Shown here in pieces: positions 54,255-62,753 of a DNA stretch of 64,000 bases. The stretch lies in contig NZ_PEHF01000041.1 of the NCBI RefSeq assembly GCF_015762685.1, forward strand, positions 1 to 64,000, given 5' to 3'. Each line of letters starts with the position of its first letter. Positions within the stretch are counted from its first letter, which is position 1. The DNA is from Candidatus Symbiopectobacterium sp. 'North America'. Its GTDB lineage: Bacteria; Pseudomonadota; Gammaproteobacteria; Enterobacterales; Enterobacteriaceae. The position numbers and the translations under genes are program-made. The notes beneath the pieces are model-generated. The model saw nothing but the letters and a program-made list of their open reading frames with translations, made no database searches and was not told where the DNA came from.

Positions 54255-55268
54255 ATGACGTTCTGGAGTATTTTGCGGCAACGCTGCTGGGGATTGGTGC
54301 TGGTGGTGATGGGGGTTTGCGTCATCACCTTCATCATTTCGCATCTGATCCCCGGCGATCCTGCGCGTTTGCTGGCAGGCGATCGCGCCAATGATGACAT
54401 TGTACGCCATATTCGCCAGCAGCTTGGGTTGGATCAACCGGTCTATGTGCAATTCTGGCGCTATGTTACAGCTCTTTTTTTCGGTGATTTGGGCACCTCG
54501 ATTCGTACCGGGCGTCCGGTACTGGATGATATTCAGACCTTTTTCCCGGCCACGCTCGAACTGGCGTTTTGCTCTCTGTTGCTGGCGCTGGCAGCCAGTA
54601 TTCCCCTTGGCGTGCTCTCCGCCGTCTATCGCGATCGCGGTTGGATCATGGCGTGCGGTTACTGGCGATCGGTGGGATATCCACGCCCGCGTTTTGGCTT
54701 GGGAGTTATCGTGCTGTTTTACGGGCATCTCGATCTGCTGCCCGGTGGTGGGCGGTTGGATGACTGGCTGGAGCCGCCCGCACATGTCACTGGATTCTAC
54801 CTGATCGATAGCCTGTTGGCGGGTGACCATGAGGCTTTCTGGAATGCCTTGCAACATCTGATATTGCCGTCGTTCACGCTCTCGTTTGTCCATCTGGGTA
54901 TCGTGGCGCGTCAGATTCGATCCGCCATGCTCGAGCAATTGAGTGAGGATTACATCCGTACCGCGCGGGCGAGTGGCTTAACCCCGTGGCGCATTGCCGT
55001 GTGTCACACGCTGCCCAACGCCTTGATCCCATCGGTGACTGTGTTAGGGCTGGCGTTGGGCGATCTGCTCTATGGCGCAGTGTTAACGGAAACCGTGTTC
55101 TCCTGGCCGGGCATGGGCGCTTACGTTGTGGCATCGATTCAGGCGCTGGACTTCCCGGCTGTGATGGGCTTTGCCGTAGTGGTGTCCATGGCTTATGTCG
55201 GGGTTAACCTGGTGGTGAATCTGCTCTATCTGTGGCTGGATCCACGAATTGGACGAGGAGAAGCGTGA
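54255..55268 (+). CDS. ddpB: Dipeptide ABC permease DdpB, open but with a scrambled stretch
   Basis: DdpB is one of two inner-membrane permeases of the D,D-dipeptide importer. The frame is open for 337 residues (E. coli 340) and matches family 5 permeases from MTFWSILRQRCWGLVL to the end, including RTARASGLTPW (EAA-loop region). Between about 54645 and 54710 the encoded WIMACGYWRSVGYPRPRF has no family counterpart, but the next frame reads LDHGVRLLAIGGISTPAFWL, the expected conserved segment. Loss of one T (CGC[T]GG) and a five-base loss in a CTTGG-type repeat would explain this and restore frame. About 20 residues of a conserved membrane segment are replaced, so function is doubtful. ATG 54255 has GTGGAG ahead. 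Confidence 0.85.
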   Translation: MTFWSILRQRCWGLVLVVMGVCVITFIISHLIPGDPARLLAGDRANDDIVRHIRQQLGLDQPVYVQFWRYVTALFFGDLGTSIRTGRPVLDDIQTFFPATLELAFCSLLLALAASIPLGVLSAVYRDRGWIMACGYWRSVGYPRPRFGLGVIVLFYGHLDLLPGGGRLDDWLEPPAHVTGFYLIDSLLAGDHEAFWNALQHLILPSFTLSFVHLGIVARQIRSAMLEQLSEDYIRTARASGLTPWRIAVCHTLPNALIPSVTVLGLALGDLLYGAVLTETVFSWPGMGAYVVASIQALDFPAVMGFAVVVSMAYVGVNLVVNLLYLWLDPRIGRGEA

Positions 55269-56061
55269 TGCATGTAACGCAACAACAAACTGCCCCGCTG
55301 CGCACACCGTCCCCGCGTATTGCCTATTGGCAAAAGCAGTGGTGGCTGGTCAAGCGTAGCCCGTTAACGCTATTGGGGGCCGCGATTATCGCGGTGATTG
55401 TACTGATGATGGTGTTTGCCCCTTGGCTGGCGCCTTACGATCCTAACGCTATCGATTTTTCTGCGCGATTGCAGCCGCCATCGTCAATACATTGGTTTGG
55501 CACCGATGAAGTGGGGCGCGATCTGTTTAGCCGCGTGGTGATGGGAAGTCAGCAATCCGTCGCTGGCGGGCTTGCCGTGGTGGCAATTGCTGCGGTTATC
55601 GGCTCGCTGCTTGGCTGTTTTTCAGGGGTATTAGGCGGCTTTGGTGATGCGGTGATCATGCGGGTTATGGACATTATGCTGTCGATCCCCTCATTGGTGC
55701 TTACCATGGCGCTGGTGGCGGCTTTGGGCCCCAGCTTGTTCAACGCCATGCTGGCGATTGCCATTGTGCGTATCCCGTTTTATGTCCGGTTGGCGCGCGT
55801 GCAAACGCTGGTGGTACAAGCATCGCTGGACATTGGCGCCGCGATTTTAATGCGGCCACGCTGGGTTTTATCGGATTGGGTGCGCAGCAACCGACGGCGG
55901 AGTGGGGCGCGATGGTCGCCAATGGACGCAGCTACGTGCTCGATCAGTGGTGGTACTGTGCGTTTCCCTGTATGGCGATTTTAATTACGGCGGTCGGCTT
56001 CAATCTGTTCGGTGACGGCGTGCGCGACCTGCTGGATCCGAAAACCTCAGGAGGGCACTGA
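55268..56061 (+). pseudogene. ddpC: Dipeptide ABC permease DdpC, internal deletion and frameshift
   Basis: DdpC is the second permease of the importer. Residues 1-175 match the family (HWFGTDEVGRDLFSRVVMGS, IMLSIPSLVLTMALVAALGP, IRIPFYVRLAR-like region). Then VQTLVV joins directly to QASLDIGAAILM: in E. coli about 34 residues, including the EAA coupling loop (AAKTFGASRWHLINWHIL), lie between. Further on TTAATGCGGCCACG needs one more G to give ATGGCGGCCACG; from there the correct frame reads LGFIGLGAQQPTAEWGAMVA to the stop at 56061. Both lesions are disabling. The ATG overlaps the ddpB stop by one base and the stop overlaps the ddpD ATG. Confidence 0.87.
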
Positions 56062-57047
56062 TGGACGATACCCTGTTGACGATTGATAATCTGGCGCTCA
56101 GTTTTCCGATTTATTGCGGTGAAGTTCACGCGCTTAATCAGGTCTCGTTGAGTGTAAAGCGTGGTGAAATTGTTGGCGTGGTCGGGGAATCTGGTTCCGG
56201 CAAGTCAGTAACTTCGATGCTGGTGATGCGGCTGCTCAGACCCGGGAGCTATAGCATCAATAGCGGCAGCATTACCCTGTTGGGGCAGGATATGCTCAAT
56301 GCGTCGGAGCGCACTCTGCGCCATATGCGTGGTGCCAAGGTCGCCATGATCTTTCAGGAACCGATGACGGCACTGAACCCAACGCGCCGTGTCGGTGATT
56401 TGATGCGCGAAGTTATCCAACAGCATCAACCGCTGAATAAACGCGATGCACACGCCCATGCGTTGGTATTGCTCTCAGAAATGCAAATTTCTGATGCAGA
56501 GCAGGTGATGAAGCGTTATCCGTTTGAACTCTCAGGCGGAATGCGCCAGCGCGTAATGATTGCGCTGGCCTTTTCCTGCAATCCTGAATTGATCATTGCC
56601 GATGAGCCCACCACCGCGCTGGATGTGACGATGCAGCGTCAGGTGCTGCGCCTGTTAAAACAAAAGGCGCAGGAGCGCAGCACGGCAGTGTTGTTTATCA
56701 GTCACGATATGGCTGTTGTATCACAACTGTGCGATCGGCTGTATGTGATGTATGCCGGTACCGTTATTGAGAGCGGAGCCACACAGGCGGTGATCCAAGG
56801 TCCCTCCCATCCCTATTCTCAGGGGTTGTTACGCTGCGCACCGGATGATGCCATACCGCGTGCTGTGCTGCCGGCTATCCCTGGCACTGTGCCTAATTTA
56901 TCGCAGTTGCCCGAAGGCTGCGCGTTTCGTCCGCGCTGTACGGCAGCGACAGAACGCTGCTATCAACGCCCTGAATTGCATACGCTGGCAGCATCTTCCC
57001 AGCAGGTTGCCTGCTGGAATCCTCAGAGGGAGGTGGAAAATGAATGA
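56061..57047 (+). CDS. ddpD: Dipeptide ABC transporter ATPase DdpD
   Basis: One of two ATPases of the D,D-dipeptide importer, of the OppD type. The 328-residue product has Walker A GESGSGKS at 42-49, Q-loop [11 protein letters not shown], signature [15 protein letters not shown], Walker [13 protein letters not shown] and a C-terminal oligopeptide/dipeptide domain with CAFRPRC that often holds an iron-sulphur cluster in this family (four cysteines within residues 293-324 region). Intact, although its partner permeases are damaged. Confidence 0.93.
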   Translation: MDDTLLTIDNLALSFPIYCGEVHALNQVSLSVKRGEIVGVVGESGSGKSVTSMLVMRLLRPGSYSINSGSITLLGQDMLNASERTLRHMRGAKVAMIFQEPMTALNPTRRVGDLMREVIQQHQPLNKRDAHAHALVLLSEMQISDAEQVMKRYPFELSGGMRQRVMIALAFSCNPELIIADEPTTALDVTMQRQVLRLLKQKAQERSTAVLFISHDMAVVSQLCDRLYVMYAGTVIESGATQAVIQGPSHPYSQGLLRCAPDDAIPRAVLPAIPGTVPNLSQLPEGCAFRPRCTAATERCYQRPELHTLAASSQQVACWNPQREVENE

Positions 57048-57996
57048 CGCCTTATTGACGCTGCGTGATGTACACGTTTGTTTCCCGGCAAAGCGTAACT
57101 GGCGTGGCAAGGTGGTTGAGCAAGTCCATGCGCTTAACGGCCTCGATCTGACGATTAACGATGGTGAAACCTTGGGCGTGGTCGGCGAGTCCGGCTGCGG
57201 GAAAAGCACCTTGTCACAGGTATTGATGGGGATGTTATCGCCCTCACAGAGTGAGTGCGAGCGAGCGCGCTCACCGGGCTCGTGGCTGGCAAACGGAATG
57301 CAAATGGTGTTTCAGGACCCACTGTCATCGCTCGATCCGCGACTGCCCGTGTGGCGCACTATCACAGAGCCGGTTTGGTTGCAGGGGCACGGCAGTGAAA
57401 CGGAACTCAGAGCGCTGGCCTGCGAGTTGGCGACGTTGGTGGGCATTCGTCATGAATATCTTGACCGTTTGCCCCATGCGTTTTCCGGCGGTCAGCGCCA
57501 GCGTATCGCCATTGCGCGTGCGCTTTCGGCACAGCCGGATATCATTTTATTGGACGAACCCACGTCAGCGTTGGATATTTCTGTTCAGGCACAAATTCTG
57601 AATTTACTGGTGATGCTACAGCGACAGCGTAAGCTTACCTACGTGCTGATATCGCATAATATTTCGGTTATTCGTCACATGAGCGATCGTGTCGCCGTCA
57701 TGTATTTAGGGCAAATCGTTGAATTAGGCACGGCGCACAGTGTCCTGAACCAGCCGCGCCATCCCTATACCCGTTTGTTGCTGGAGTCGGTTCCTCGGCT
57801 TGACAGGCCGTTATTGCAACAGGCCGGAGAAGCGATGAAAACCGGCGAATTACCCAGTAATCGACGGTTACCGCAGGGCTGCTTTTTTCGAGAACGTTGC
57901 CCTTATGCGAGCGCTGATTGTGGGCAGTCCCAATTACTGACGCCGCTAAATGAAACCGATGGCGTACGCTGTTGGCGTGCGGCCGCAGGCTTGTAA
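57040..57996 (+). CDS. ddpF: Dipeptide ABC transporter ATPase DdpF
   Basis: The second ATPase of the importer (OppF type), 318 residues. Walker A is GESGCGKS at 49-56, the Q-loop MVFQDPLSSLDPR, signature [14 protein letters not shown] and Walker B IILLDEPTSALD, followed by the CFFRERCPYA cysteine region. GAGGGAGGTGG precedes ATG 57040, which overlaps the end of ddpD by eight bases. Around residues 71-83 the text SECERARSPGSWLANG differs from the family, though the frame stays open. Last gene of the operon. Confidence 0.92.
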   Translation: MNDALLTLRDVHVCFPAKRNWRGKVVEQVHALNGLDLTINDGETLGVVGESGCGKSTLSQVLMGMLSPSQSECERARSPGSWLANGMQMVFQDPLSSLDPRLPVWRTITEPVWLQGHGSETELRALACELATLVGIRHEYLDRLPHAFSGGQRQRIAIARALSAQPDIILLDEPTSALDISVQAQILNLLVMLQRQRKLTYVLISHNISVIRHMSDRVAVMYLGQIVELGTAHSVLNQPRHPYTRLLLESVPRLDRPLLQQAGEAMKTGELPSNRRLPQGCFFRERCPYASADCGQSQLLTPLNETDGVRCWRAAAGL

Positions 57997-58165
57997 GAAT
58001 ATTCCTGTTTTCTCGGGTTCCAAGAAAAGAATAGCAAGCTCTTTTTTTTCTGTGGGGTAAAAATCTTAGGAAAAGCTTCCCGAAGATCAACCGTTATGCG
58101 CACAGGAGATAACGTTCGCTGCGAAGCATATAGCATTAATGTGACAGGATAGTGAATTTTTAGCC

Positions 58166-58194
58166 TTGACCTTCGTGCCCAGAATCGCTATTGA
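58166..58194 (+). promoter_or_regulatory. Probable sigma-70-type promoter of rmf
   Basis: TTGACC, a 17-base spacer and TATTGA, about 70 bases upstream of the rmf start. The rest of the 267-bp gap after ddpF holds no recognised gene. Confidence 0.5.
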
Positions 58195-58263
58195 TACCCT
58201 GTAGGTGCTCGAAAAGCAGTCACTGTTTTCTTTCCACCAGATGAACAATGAGGGAAATTAGGC

Positions 58264-58431
58264 ATGAAGAGACAGAAACGAGATCGTTTGGAACGGGCGC
58301 AATCGCGCGGCTATCAAGCAGGACTTTCCGGAAAGTCGAAGGAACTTTGTCCTTATCAATCTATTAATGCCCGCTCTGAATGGTTGGGAGGCTGGCGGCA
58401 AGCCATGGAGGACAGGGTGGTTACCGCGTAG
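58264..58431 (+). CDS. rmf: Ribosome modulation factor
   Basis: RMF drives 70S ribosomes into inactive 100S dimers in stationary phase. The 55-residue basic product starts MKRQKRDRLERAQSRGYQAG and keeps SKELCPYQ and SEWLGGWRQAMEDRV, the E. coli length and pattern. GAGGG lies 10 bases ahead of the ATG. In E. coli rmf follows pqiC directly and precedes fabA; here the ddp operon is inserted between pqiC and rmf, and fabA is absent. It is too short for usual ORF cut-offs but unmistakable. Confidence 0.96.
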   Translation: MKRQKRDRLERAQSRGYQAGLSGKSKELCPYQSINARSEWLGGWRQAMEDRVVTA

Positions 58432-58473
58432 TCTCCTTTTGTACCGGTCTCATTGATTTGTCCTAAATGACCT

Positions 58474-58497
58474 CCGCACATTTGCGGATGTTTTTGC
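58474..58497 (+). terminator. Terminator of rmf
   Basis: CCGCA / TGCGG with a four-base loop then ATGTTTTTGC, 43 bases after the rmf stop. The stem is short. Confidence 0.6.
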
Positions 58498-58499
58498 TT

Positions 58500-58822
58500 T
58501 TAAAGCAAGCCACAGGATATACAACGTGTCGCGCAGCGAAGTGTGGTAAGTCAAGGCGCGCAGACAGAAGATATTTTGTCGCATAGCGACGAATCAACAG
58601 CATGCTATTAAATGAGAAAGGAAACGGTCAAGAGAACGGCATTTTTTGTGAATAGCTTATTCTTAGCAATATTGATGCTCAGTCGTGCGGGTATCGATAT
58701 TCCAAACGGAATGTCCCCCCACGGCAGTGAATGTATTTTTTGCAGTGCATTCGCGCTCTGCGCAACAAGCCGTATTTGCAATTTATGAGTCAGAGCAGAC
58801 AAGCGTAGGATTATTGCAAAAA
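58500..58822. other. Gene-free stretch between rmf and tRNA-Ser
   Basis: About 320 bp without a recognisable frame on either strand; short ORFs here have no family features. It contains a CGCAGCGAAG/TCGCATAGCGACG GC-rich patch near 58530-58590 that looks degenerate. No mobile element ends were seen. Confidence 0.4.
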
Positions 58823-58823
58823 C

Positions 58824-58858
58824 AAAACGCCCCTGAGAAATCAGGGGCGTTTTGTTTT
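58824..58858 (-). terminator. Terminator of the tRNA-Ser gene
   Basis: Thirteen-pair stem AAAACGCCCCTGA / TCAGGGGCGTTTT with a four-base loop and T-runs on both strands. It lies six bases beyond the tRNA 3' end. Confidence 0.9.
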
Positions 58859-58863
58859 TTATC

Positions 58864-58953
58864 TGGCGGTGAGGGAGGGATTCGAATCTTCGATACGTTT
58901 TCACGTATACACACTTTCCAGGCGTGCTCCTTCAGCAACTCGGACACCTCACC
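58864..58953 (-). tRNA. serX: tRNA-Ser (GGA anticodon), with damaged D-loop and T-stem
   Basis: The minus strand reads GGTGAGG ... CCTCACCGCCA, a complete seven-pair acceptor stem with encoded CCA. The anticodon is GGA (CTGGAAAG), and a long serine-type variable arm follows (TATACG / CGTATC). The gene matches E. coli serX in sequence and in its place next to ycdX. Three departures are striking. The D-loop has GAGTTGCTGA where GAGTGGCTGA is universal, so G18 is lost. The T-stem 5' strand is GAAGA opposite CCCTC, where GAGGG is expected, giving two A-C mismatches. These would weaken the D-loop/T-loop contact. A second tRNA-Ser(GGA) gene elsewhere is likely, so this copy may be dying. Confidence 0.9.
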
Positions 58954-59147
58954 GGATTGTTCGCCATCAGTATGCTGCGGCGACGGGCGCTAATCTAGGT
59001 AAATTGCTGGGCAGCGTCAATGAGTTTATGCAACAAAATGCGCGTTTAGCTAAACTTAATGCAATCTGCTGATTTATTGACCTATTTTAGTTTAAATAGG
59101 GCGCTATCAGTGTGTTAAATTTTCGTTATGGCTGCGGCGCAGGCTGC

Positions 59148-59170
59148 CAGTGTCAGTGTCAGTGTCAGTG
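59148..59170 (+). repeat. CAGTGT hexamer tandem repeat
   Basis: Three full CAGTGT units and a partial fourth, ending 43 bases before the ycdX start. Possible slippage tract; no function is implied. Confidence 0.7.
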
Positions 59171-59213
59171 AGAAATGGTATGCTGACGGTGAAATGCCTA
59201 GCCAGGAGAGACC

Positions 59214-59951
59214 ATGTATCCCGTCGATTTACATATGCATACTGTCGCCAGTACCCACGCCTACAGCACCCTACATGATTATATCGCAGAGGCTAAACGG
59301 AAAAACATCCGCCTGTTTGCAATCACCGATCATGGTCCAGACATGGCTGATGCGCAGCACTATTGGCACTTTATGAATATGCGTTTGTGGCCGCGATTGG
59401 TGGATGGCGTCGGCATCCTGCGCGGTATTGAATCCAATATCAAAAACCGTCAGGGCGACATTGACTGTACCGGGATCATGCTGGAGCAAATGGACGTGGT
59501 CATTGCCGGGTTTCATGAACCGGTTCTGCCACCGCAGGATCTTGTTACTCACACCGAGGCGCTGATTGCCACCATGGCCAGTGGCAATGTGCATATCATC
59601 AGTCATCCAGGCAACCCAAAATATCAGATTGATATTGCCGCCGTAGCGCAAGCCGCAGCGCACTATGACGTAGCGCTTGAGTTGAATAATACCTCGTTTA
59701 TGCATTCACGCAAGGGCAGTGGACCCAACTGTCGCGCCATTGCTGAGGCGGTACGTGATGCGGGCTGGAGGCTAGCGTTTGGCTATGATTTCCATATAGC
59801 GTTCACATTGGGCGATTTTACTCACTGCGAAAGTATTGTGCAGGAAATTGATTTTCCGCAAGAGCGTATACTGAATGTGAGCCCGCGCCGCGTTTTAGAT
59901 TTTCTGGAACAACGAGGTCGCCCTGCGATTGCAGAATTGGCGGCTTTGTAA
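59214..59951 (+). CDS. ycdX: PHP-domain phosphatase YcdX
   Basis: YcdX is a trinuclear-metal phosphatase of the PHP family, linked in E. coli to swarming. The 245-residue product equals E. coli. Metal ligands are visible in [36 protein letters not shown] and HIISHPGNP. The last site, normally GSDSHTAF, reads GYDFHIAF: the Asp and His ligands remain but the flanking Ser, Ser and Thr are replaced by Tyr, Phe and Ile. Each needs only one base change. Activity may be reduced. Runs into the conserved partner ycdY after a matS site. Confidence 0.92.
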   Translation: MYPVDLHMHTVASTHAYSTLHDYIAEAKRKNIRLFAITDHGPDMADAQHYWHFMNMRLWPRLVDGVGILRGIESNIKNRQGDIDCTGIMLEQMDVVIAGFHEPVLPPQDLVTHTEALIATMASGNVHIISHPGNPKYQIDIAAVAQAAAHYDVALELNNTSFMHSRKGSGPNCRAIAEAVRDAGWRLAFGYDFHIAFTLGDFTHCESIVQEIDFPQERILNVSPRRVLDFLEQRGRPAIAELAAL

Positions 59952-59958
59952 TTATCTA

Positions 59959-59971
59959 GTGACGTTGTCAC
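59959..59971. other. matS site (MatP-binding, Ter macrodomain marker)
   Basis: GTGACGTTGTCAC fits the matS consensus GTGACRNYGTCAC at every position and lies in the 49-bp gap between ycdX and ycdY. In Enterobacterales matS sites are confined to the Ter macrodomain, so this part of the window should lie in or at the border of the terminus region. Confidence 0.82.
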
Positions 59972-60000
59972 TTAATCGCCATAATAACAACAGGTATGAC

Positions 60001-60570
60001 ATGAACGAATTCTCATTGGTATGCCGGCTGCTCGGTACGCTGTTTAATCGGGCCCCTGACGATGCCGTGGTGACCCCTTTGTTGACCATGATTGAACAGG
60101 GCAAACTCAAGCCACACTGGCCGCTTAATCAGGATGCTTTGCTGGAGCGTATGCAGCAGAGCGTTGATCTCAGCGCATTAACTGCCGATTATCACGCGCT
60201 ATTTATTGAACAGGGCGGTGCGGTTTCCTCCTGGCGCTCTTCCTATGTCGAGAATGAGGAAGAAGACGCTGTTCGCGTTTTTCTACAACAGCGCGGCATG
60301 CCGCTCAAAGAAGGCGCTGTTGACCATTTTGGCGCGTTGCTGCTGGCTGCATCATGGCTTGAGGATCAGGCAGGGGAAGATGAAAATGCCGCGCAGTTGG
60401 CCCTGTTTGACGAGTTTTTGCTGCCGTGGAGCGATCGGTTTCTTGGTAAAGTAGAAAGTCACGCCACCACGGCATTTTACCGCACGCTGGCACTGCTAAC
60501 ATGCGAGGCGCGAGAAGATTTGGTGGAAGAAGAGGGCGATGAGGACGCGCAGGAGAGTCCAGACGCGTAA
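60001..60570 (+). CDS. ycdY: TorD-family chaperone YcdY
   Basis: YcdY is a TorD/DmsD-family redox-enzyme maturation chaperone that stimulates YcdX in E. coli, probably by aiding zinc insertion. The 189-residue product starts MNEFSLVCRLLGTLFNR, has ADYHALFIEQGG (the family's Y-x-x-LF core), RGMPLKEGAVDHFGALLLAA and FLGKVESHATTAFYRTLA, and ends in an acidic tail. ATG 60001 follows the E. coli start; the upstream open frame from 59929 crosses the matS site and is not coding. Confidence 0.93.
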   Translation: MNEFSLVCRLLGTLFNRAPDDAVVTPLLTMIEQGKLKPHWPLNQDALLERMQQSVDLSALTADYHALFIEQGGAVSSWRSSYVENEEEDAVRVFLQQRGMPLKEGAVDHFGALLLAASWLEDQAGEDENAAQLALFDEFLLPWSDRFLGKVESHATTAFYRTLALLTCEAREDLVEEEGDEDAQESPDA

Positions 60571-60608
60571 ATCGATGCATCAGGGCGGGGAAACCTGCCC
60601 TGATATAC

Positions 60609-60803
60609 ACGTCATACTTCAAGTTGCATGTGCGTTGGCCGCACTCGTTATTCGGCCCATCCCTGGGCCTCACCTCTTACGAGGCCGCCGCACGCGGCGT
60701 TCAAATCTGCTCCCTGCAGATTTGTCACCCGAATCACTTACTTGTGTAAGCTCATCGGGATTCACTCACTTGCCGCCTTCCCGCAACTCGAATTATTTAG
60801 GTT
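60609..60803. repeat. Enterobacterial palindromic repeat, about 195 bp (MITE-like)
   Basis: Ends ACGTCATACTTCAAGTTGCA and CCGCAACTCGAATTATTTAG form an imperfect inverted repeat; the inside carries CACCCGAATCACTTACTTGTG and its near-mirror AAGCTCATCGGGATTCACTC. This pattern is familiar from Pectobacterium, Serratia and Yersinia. It fills the whole gap between convergent ycdY and yceB; a shorter relative is at 43031-43108. Confidence 0.8.
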
Positions 60804-60811
60804 ATAAAAGT

Positions 60812-61378
60812 TCAATCGGTCAACTGAATGGCAATTTGACCCGGTTTTACCTCAATACCTTTTGCCAGTTTTTTGGCTAAGGCTTCCGTTTTGCTATTTT
60901 CATCACTCAGCACATAGGCTGGTTTCTGATCAAAATAGTTCTTCAATGCCTGATTTAAATAGGGCGTCAGGGTTTTGAACACGGTATCCATCTTCTCTGG
61001 TGTCACTTGATAATCCACCAGCTCCATCTCTTTGAGGTAAATGGCGCTGTTAGTTTTATCAAACACCGGTTGTGCTTTCAGCGTAAGCACGGCATCCGCT
61101 GACTGGGCACCCAGCAACGAACTGATGTCCACCTTGGCATGGCCTGACAGGGTGACTTTACCCGGTTCAGCACGTCCGATCTGGCTGCTGAGATCGTTCA
61201 ACACGATGGTGGCATCGACTACGCCTGGAATGCCGATCTGTTTTTTAAAATCATTGTGTTTTTGCAGATAACGGTTTACATCTTGCTCGCTAAGAGAATA
61301 TTGCGTGAGCCGATCGCAGCCACTAACAAGTAACGTCAGCGCCACTGCGGCAATGGCTGCTATCCCTGATTTTTTCAT
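60812..61378 (-). CDS. yceB: Lipoprotein YceB (DUF1439)
   Basis: A 188-residue outer-membrane-type lipoprotein of unknown role, conserved in Enterobacterales. The signal ends ALTLLVSGC, and Asp at +2 (CDR) would favour retention at the inner membrane by the Lol rule. The mature part has YSLSEQDVNRYLQKHNDF, GIPGVVDATIVLNDLSSQIG and KLAKGIEVKPGQIAIQLTD, matching the family across its length. In E. coli grxB lies between yceB and mdtH; it is absent here, and the 184-bp gap shows no gene. Confidence 0.92.
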   Translation of the reverse strand: MKKSGIAAIAAVALTLLVSGCDRLTQYSLSEQDVNRYLQKHNDFKKQIGIPGVVDATIVLNDLSSQIGRAEPGKVTLSGHAKVDISSLLGAQSADAVLTLKAQPVFDKTNSAIYLKEMELVDYQVTPEKMDTVFKTLTPYLNQALKNYFDQKPAYVLSDENSKTEALAKKLAKGIEVKPGQIAIQLTD

Positions 61379-61562
61379 TGATGTTCCTCTGCACGTGCTG
61401 TGTTTCTGAAGTATGGCTGTTTAACGATAGAAAGGGTGCCTTGAGCTTAGCAGAAAATCTGCGGGGCTAATGGGCGAAGATATACACTGCCTTATTAGCC
61501 CCAGTTTAGCTATCAGATAGCGCTGAAAGCACAGAAATTGCCAGTTAGCGCTAGCGTTAACC

Positions 61563-62753
61563 TTAATGCTCTCCCAGCATGGCCGGCGCTATCTTACGCA
61601 GATTGAACTGCCAATACAGGGTTGCCAGCGTGAGTAAACCGATAATGCCTAACATAAACCACGGCAGTTCTGGCATATGAAGCCTATGCCCGGTATCAAA
61701 CAACCACCCGCCGCCGCTATAGACCAGCGCGCCTCCCAGCGCCAGCCCCAGACAGCTGAATCCCATGTAACTTCCGCGCGCACGCGTATCCGCCAGTGAC
61801 GCGCTTAACGTTTCACGGGCGGGTTAAGCGATAATCGATCCCATGTAAAACAGGCTGATAAGCATCAGCAGCGTCGGCAGCGTGGTTGTCATGCCGATGG
61901 GAAACAGGCTGAGCGTCATGATAAACAGGCCTGCCATGAGACGCTGTTCCAGACGGAAGCGTTTTTCACTCCAGCGCGCAATCGGATAGAGCAAGCTGAG
62001 CGATAGCGTGGCTTCAATCGCATACATCCATTTCACCGCCGAGGGTGTGCCCGCAATCTCATTGACCATGATCGGGAGCATTAACAGAACCTGCACGCCG
62101 AGCATGTAGTAGCCGGTGAGCGTCAGCACATAAATCAGAAAGCGTCGATCGCGAATGACGCGCAGCAGGCCTTCTGAAATCGGCGCTCGCACGGTCGAGA
62201 TACGATAGGCGGGCAACAGCCAGGCGTTCAATGCCGCCGCCAGTACGAACCAACACTCGACGGTAAAGTCATATTGCAGCAACCAACTGCCAATCAGCGC
62301 ACCGATAACCGCCCCGGCACTGTCTTGCATCATTAGTAATGAGTAGAAGCGGCCACGTTCCTGCGGACGAACTAGCTTTACCACCAGTGCGGTGCGCGGA
62401 GGATCGAACAGCGTGCCGCCCAGGCCAGAGAGCGCGCAGGAGAGCCAAAGCAGCCAGGGTTCGGTGGCGATAGCCATAAAAACAAAACCGGCGGCGCGTA
62501 ACAACATGCCGGTGATGATCATCGGTTTGGCACCAAACCTGTCGGCAATGGCACCGCCAAAAACACCTAATCCCTGTTGAATAAACTGACGTAATCCGAG
62601 AGCGATGCCCACCAGTAAGGCCGCCCAACCCAGATCGTCAACAAAGCGTATGGAAATTAGCGGGAATACTACAAAAAAAACCAGAACCACCAGCATATTG
62701 TCTAATAAAAGGAAATATTTGCCGAGACTCCGAGCTTGTGACATCAGAGGCAT
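61563..62753 (-). pseudogene. mdtH: Multidrug efflux MFS transporter MdtH, in-frame TAA
   Basis: MdtH is a 12-helix proton-driven exporter linked to quinolone resistance when overproduced. Read through, the frame gives 396 residues (E. coli 402): [20 protein letters not shown] at the start, [14 protein letters not shown] (motif A), [13 protein letters not shown], and [19 protein letters not shown] near the end. Codon 310 is TAA (61824-61826), where the family has glutamate in [13 protein letters not shown]. About five residues are also missing after the LLQYDF segment. The last two or three helices are lost from the product. The upstream gap to rimJ is divergent. Confidence 0.88.
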
